NCBI GenBank assembly: GCA_037176885.1
Contig: JAWWNJ010000040.1
Location: 682,001-746,000 of the forward strand
Origin: Favolaschia claudopus
Lineage: Eukaryota > Basidiomycota > Agaricomycetes > Agaricales > Mycenaceae
DNA: 64,000 bases
Reading direction: 5' to 3'
The position numbers and the translations under genes were made by a program. Each line of letters begins with the position of its first letter. The stretch's first letter is position 1. This document shows positions 59,575-64,000 of the stretch, piece by piece. The notes below the pieces were generated by a model. It searched no databases and was not told the origin of the DNA. It saw only the letters and a list, made by a program, of their open reading frames with translations.

Positions 59575-60480
59575 CTCGGTGTGACCAAAAGTAACCGGAA
59601 TTTGGCTTTTTAGAGGGGAATTTCGAAACTCAAACAGCTTTAAGTAATACAGGGCTCTTCTAAATTATTTATTCTACTACTTTCATGGTATGGGCATGAC
59701 ATGCAATGTTTTGTTTTGAGTTGGTGAATCAATCTTTAAAATTGAACCAATTTGGACATGTTTGCGTTCTCTGAAGAAGAGATGCCGTAATTTCAGGCCG
59801 GTAAGTACCCCAAAAAGGTGCTTACAGCCGTTTTGGAAACAATATACGGGTTTTGATCGAGTGGTGCTCATTCGTTTGTGCTTACCTTTGTTTTGCTTCC
59901 CGTCGCCAGCTCCACTTCGGCCGAATCTGAGTTTGGTTCCGCCACCCAAAGAACACCAGGAAAAAAACAGGGGGTTAACAGAACTGAGGATTAAGACTCA
60001 GCTGCTACTTGCCCAGAGCTCGACACGGCCATGACTTGCGAGCAAGGGCAAAAACAAGGGACCAACGGCAATTGATGCGGTACGGCAACGCCCCACAGAG
60101 TGGTGCTCCCGGCTTTGCCGATGACAGAATGGTCAACAAACGTAAGCACAAACGAACGAGCACCACTCAATCAAAACCCGTATATTGTTTCCAAAACGGC
60201 TGTAGTATCCCAATAGTCTACAAATCTGATATCCAAGGTTGCCAGGTGTTTCCCGTTGTTCAGTGAGAGAGGCAACTCGGCACACTAATTTCCCGCCTCA
60301 AAGCATACATAAAAGAATGTGTAATAATAGGACAAAGAGACTATGCAACCTTTTGCCTGCTTCTTATGCAATCGTATATGTTCATACACTGCCAATTGGG
60401 CCAATTTGCCCAGCAGTCACCCACAAAATCTGGTTGAAAACACGCAATTTCCGATTCCGGTTACTTTTGGTCACACCGAG
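59575..60480. mobile_element. CTCGGTGTGACC element with a nested MITE
   Basis: Inverted ends CTCGGTGTGACCAAAAGTAA, flanked by TA (59573-59574 and 60481-60482). 906 bp, of which 380 bp (with the duplicated TA) is the nested CAGCCGTTTTGG MITE; the remaining 526 bp equals the length of the related element in the MULE intron. Confidence 0.85.
59825..60202. mobile_element. CAGCCGTTTTGG MITE nested in another MITE
   Basis: 378 bp, inverted ends of about 45 bp, TA flanks (59823-59824 and 60203-60204). Close relative of 43640-44018. Confidence 0.88.
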
Positions 60481-60482
60481 TA

Positions 60483-61833
60483 CGACCCAGCATTCTCTCT
60501 GGTAGAGCGTCGATGCTGTGTCGTGGCTCTCCAGCACACGCGGTCGCGGATCGAAGACTGTTGGCGCTGACCCACTTGGGTCTCTGGCCCAGTCGGAACG
60601 TGTCCGCCCGTTGCAGCTGTCTGGTCATCGTATTATCGGCTCCGTAGTCTTCGCTGCTGCTCTGGATGTCGCCGATCAAGACCTCCGCCCGTCACATTGT
60701 GCACCTAGGCGGTCTAATTGAGTCGGCCCCCCATACTGAGCGTGGTGGGCCTCCATACCCCTTATCTCCCCCTTCGAAAAAATGGTTTTTCGACTGATCC
60801 GCATGCGCGATGGATGTATGGGGAAAATGTGAAAGAATGTGTGATGTCGGCGGCAGATGAGGCACGACGGGGTGAACGAGAGTGAGATGCGCTCGTGCGC
60901 GTGTGACGCGAGTTTGGTATACGGCGGCTGAGATGTGACATGAATGAGGAAGTGGATGAGAAGCTCCCCCTGTCTTGGCCGTTTGCGTCGAAGTTGGTGG
61001 TATTGAAGTCGCCGTGAGCAAGTCGTCGTGTGAGGGGATTGCGCTAGATTCTCCCCCTGTGCTGCTGGTGCATAGTACGCAGTTGGAAGAAGAAACTGAG
61101 GGATGAAATCTCCCCCTGCCCGCATCAGAGTTGGCGGCGTAGAAAACCGCGGCGAGCAAGCATGAGATGCGAGGACTGCTCGAGATGCTCACCCTGCGAT
61201 GCCAGGATGTAGTGTGGAGAAAATTCCCCCTGGGCATGCGAGGAAGGTGTGCGCGATGTCGCGCTGCCCGGAACGTCAGGACGAGTGTACTCGCGTCGTC
61301 TGAGTTGTCCGAGGCGTGGTGACGGAGTAAAACTGCTCGTCGGTGGCGCTGCTGCTGCTCGTTGCGAGTGAGCGCCTGCGGCCCTCGTTGAGATGGATCC
61401 TGGGGCTCGCTGCCCCATTCTGCGGCCGTGGGATTGCGATACGTGCCAGAGCCAAGTTGACTGGCATACGTCCCCGCTGGCAGTGGCGGGTTGTGACGTA
61501 CCATGTGGGACCCATATGGGTATGCCCTTTTCGTTCGCTTTGCCAAATCCATCGTTTCTTCCTCGTCCAAGTCCCTGGAGAGCTGTCTTTGCTGTTACAG
61601 GTCGCTGTGAGTTTGCGTGCCCCAGCATGAATCATTCGTCCGGAGGGTACGAGGGATCGTGTGAGGTTGTGCCGCGGTCCGTCGGCTGTGGTATGCGGTT
61701 GTGAGGTCCAAGGCTTTGCCGGTTGGAGTGCTGCACGCTATAGCTTTGTCGCTTGGGGTTCAGGTGTACCGCAGATGCCGACAAGTCGATACGGACTGGC
61801 GTTATTTACCAGGAGCCACCTGGGATGCGTTTG
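60483..61833 (-). other. Degenerate interior of element B
   Basis: Overlapping minus-strand frames (for example 60692-61570) are rich in Ser, Arg, His and Pro with no recognised domain. The word CTCCCCCT recurs at irregular intervals (near 60763, 60965, 61051, 61110, with a TTCCCCCT variant near 61225), resembling extra polypurine tracts. Probably decayed LTR-element interior. Confidence 0.4.
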
Positions 61834-62005
61834 TGTCAGCTTAATTTGCTGTTTGGTATCGCCCGTATCGAGATGGAAAGACGAGAAGTCGAAAGAAACT
61901 GCGTTTGTGTAGAGAACGTCGTGGTTCCGGTTATAAACGCATAAAGACTACGTAATGCTTACGAGAGTACAGTATGCTGGAAAGTAAAGAGTGGTAAATA
62001 ATTAC
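61834..62005 (-). repeat. Element B 5' LTR, truncated
   Basis: Starts TGTCAGCTTAATTTGCTGTT and follows the other LTR to AATAATTAC, then diverges where CGCTAACA is expected, so its outer end is lost or rearranged. Confidence 0.75.
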
Positions 62006-62107
62006 TTAGGCGGGAACGAGGTGATGGGAACGATAGTGTTAAATTTTGATACAAAAAAACCTGCCATGAGCGCAGAGTGCCGCTATGTACAATCTGATAT
62101 TATATTA

Positions 62108-62883
62108 TTGCAGTTTGCATATGTATTGGCACAGCCGCATTTTGTAGAATTTTGAGTTGCCTCAGTATATGATTTATTCCTCCCTCAATTCCGGGTGGAT
62201 TCCTTTGAGACCATAACCAAAATTCACCGTTTTGGGAGGCGCATCCAGCCATACCAAATTTATAGCTAAATACGCGTGTCTAAAAATCTCAATATCCTTC
62301 AATAACCGTTCGGCGCGTGAATTTACACGGAGATCAGGGTGCTTTGAGGTAAAAGTTCAAGGTATAAACTGTTTGAATACCTCCCGGCTACACACCTCTC
62401 AAGTTTGGAACAAAATGAGGGCGGATTGACGCGGCCGCGACGCGTCGAAGAAGGCCAATCAATGCGCTGATCGGACGGGTTGCCACCGCGAAAGCTCAGT
62501 GCAGGAAGAAAGGGCTGCTTGCTCAAAGGTCAATAGCGTACCCCAAATGCCTTCTCAACGCTCTGGGTCCACGCTTAGCGGAGCTTTGAGGAACAACACC
62601 TTGTAGTGACACACCAGGGCCACTGAGTGTACCCCGTTTACCTCAAAGCACCCTGATCTCCGTGTAAATTCACGCGCCGAACGGTTATTGAAGGATATTG
62701 AGATTTTTAGACACGCGTATTTCGCTACAAATTTGGTATGGCTGGATGCGCCTCACAAAACGGTGAATTTTGGTTATGGTCTCAAAGGAAGCCACTCGGA
62801 ATTGAGGGAGGAATAAATCATATACTGTAGCGCCTCAAAATTCTATAAAAATGCGGCTGTGCCAATATATTTGCAAACTGCAA
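62108..62883. mobile_element. 776-bp foldback element with ~240-bp arms
   Basis: Arms at about 62108-62352 and 62630-62883 are inverted copies with a few differences, separated by about 277 bp. Ends TTGCAGTTTGCA, flanked by TA (62106-62107 and 62884-62885). Non-coding; Tc1/mariner-type target. Confidence 0.8.
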
Positions 62884-62919
62884 TAAACCCTCTCATTGCA
62901 TGGGTTTGACGAATAAACA

Positions 62920-63290
62920 CTTCCTTGGTCAATCTGACCATGGTACGGGATGGTCCGACTGTGGGGCCGCAGTCAGGCTGACCGCGCCGCCACAGCCGGT
63001 TTGACCGCCGACACGGCTGATCTGACTGTGGTTTACGAGCTTGTAAAAACACGGGATTTATGGGTAGTTATAGGCAGTATAGACTTTATGGTGTGATATT
63101 GTGTGTTAGACTCAACAGAATAAAGACTTGTAGCAACATATGACAGGAACAGCCAGATTGACTGTGTTGAGAATGACTGTGCGGCGCACAGTCGGCATGA
63201 CCGTGGCAGGCCACGGTCAAAATTTAGGCGGTCAGAATAACCGCGCGAAAATCAAATAACCGCGGCGCGGTCATACCGGCTGTGACTTCT
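62920..63290. repeat. GACCG/CGGTC-rich tract
   Basis: CTGACCG, TGACTGTG, GGTCAGA, CGGTCA and related words recur on both strands, in two clusters (about 62935-63030 and 63165-63290) around a plain AT-rich spacer. Possibly subterminal repeats of an unrecognised element. Confidence 0.45.
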
Positions 63291-64000
63291 CTCTACAGTG
63301 ATCATTTGCAATACAAATCTTACGCGCTTAAGCCTCCGCACAGATGTAAAACGTGTTTGATTTCTTCCGTGACCCTCCGTGTACTCACCGGTAATTTCTC
63401 GGGAGTTCTCCCTTTTCTCTTTCTTTTTTCACATTTTTCGCCGTTTTTCCCCTTATGGACACCCAGCCGTATGAGCGGAAAACCTAGGCCGAATCCGGCA
63501 GTAGACAGACACATTCATCGGCTTTTGCTTCCTTCCACCCAGATTGTCTGTCGACACCTGAGAGCTCATTCGGCGGCCTACCCCAACTGGCAAGATACAA
63601 AATTCCCCTGTTATAGCTGTTTCCGTATGAATTTTAAGTAACAAAAGTGGTATCCAATTTTCAAAGGCCAAATTCTCTCGCATAGCCAGGTATCGAATCA
63701 ACAACATACAGTCCTGAAAACACTCTTTCAATGGGCAACAGACTGGGAACATAGAGCTCTCGTCTAGTCTTCCTGAGGCAGACGAGATTCAGAGAGTGAG
63801 CCAACCTTCGCGCGCTACGGATCCCTATCTGACGTCTGCTTTCTGACGCGGGGTCCTTACCGTGAGGTCCTTTTCAAACTCCGACTGATCTACCACTAAG
63901 CGGGGTTTGAATATTAATCATCAAAAAAGAACTTCGTCGCCATTCTCACTCTCGTTCTCAATCGTCTCTCATTCTGTGACCAAATAATTTCATGCATGCA
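63291..64000. other. No gene seen
   Basis: Only short frames without domains. A C/T-rich stretch (63395-63450) is present. The last 100 bp could lead into a gene beyond the window, but nothing shows it. Confidence 0.5.

Larger units (their letters stand above)
53851..62005 (-). mobile_element. Older LTR element (B), gutted, with nested insertions
   Basis: One LTR is split: TGTCAGCTTAATTTGCTGTT (53851-53873) continues at 59282-59438, ending TAACA. It is followed by a polypurine tract (CTCCCCCTCAG on +). The second LTR is at 61834-62005. The position of the tract shows minus-strand orientation. The 2.4-kb interior (59439-61833) encodes only a short copia-like C-terminal relic and a degenerate region, so the element is non-autonomous. 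A complete copia element (A) sits in its left LTR and two MITEs in its interior. Confidence 0.75.

Noticed and set aside
60692..61628. Long minus-strand frames (up to 292 codons) as real proteins
   Set aside because: Two or three frames overlap in the same stretch, all with arginine/serine/histidine bias and no domain. Likely chance frames in GC-rich decayed LTR interior.
63840..63925. Possible tRNA gene on the minus strand (TTAGTGGTAG word)
   Set aside because: An A-box-like word is present but no B box and no closing stems.

Overview
The window is a transposon graveyard from a filamentous fungus, most likely a basidiomycete. The reasons are spliced transposase genes with 45-55 nt GT...AG introns, a SWIM-domain Mutator-like transposase, a two-gene PIF/Harbinger element, Ty1/copia and gag remnants, and a LINE with fungal-type zinc-knuckle ORF1. 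No rRNA, confident tRNA, CRISPR array or convincing housekeeping gene is present. One small spliced gene (29200-29982, repeated near 5158) is the only candidate that is not obviously a mobile element. || Layout. The dominant feature is a tandem duplication. Bases 1-23088 repeat as 24036-47128, with a period of 24,035 bp at the left edge rising to 24,040 bp after about 7.3 kb. From about 7330 to 23088 the copies look identical. In 1-7330 copy 1 carries some 50 one-to-few-base differences that break reading frames intact in copy 2, as expected of an unpolished contig end. Copy 2 is therefore the better reference. The repeat junction (23088/23089) falls exactly at the left terminus of the Harbinger element. 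|| Unit order in copy 2: Harbinger element with Myb-like ORF1 (+) and DDE transposase (-) at 23090-26475; a TIR mini-element at 26783-27218; a dispersed repeat pair near 28.4-28.7 kb; the candidate spliced gene; a TA-flanked MITE at 30907-31344; a TTA-flanked element (31731-36392) enclosing a LINE on the minus strand whose 5' end is inverted; MITEs at 36.5-37.2 kb; a LINE ORF1 fragment (+) ending in an (AAGTC)n tail; a five-exon MULE transposase (-) at 39600-43484 with a 526 bp element inside an intron; a decayed second MULE (+) at 44.0-45.0 kb; another MITE; and an inverted copy of the 28.4 kb repeat near 46.6 kb. || 47129-64000 is single-copy. It holds a gag pseudogene (48158-49843) interrupted by a CACTG-terminated element, an AT-rich gene-free tract, and a nested LTR complex. 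There a Ty1/copia element (53874-59276, minus strand, 5-bp duplication TTCGG) sits inside the LTR of an older, gutted LTR element (53851-62005). Both contain further MITEs. A 776 bp foldback element and a GACCG-rich tract follow. || The genes do not form a host pathway. What the window records is an order of insertion events. Points worth pursuing are the Harbinger terminus at the duplication breakpoint, an RNase H fold without catalytic residues between endonuclease and RT in the LINE, the LINE 5' inversion, an element housed in a MULE intron, and TE genes each interrupted by a single transition-type stop codon.
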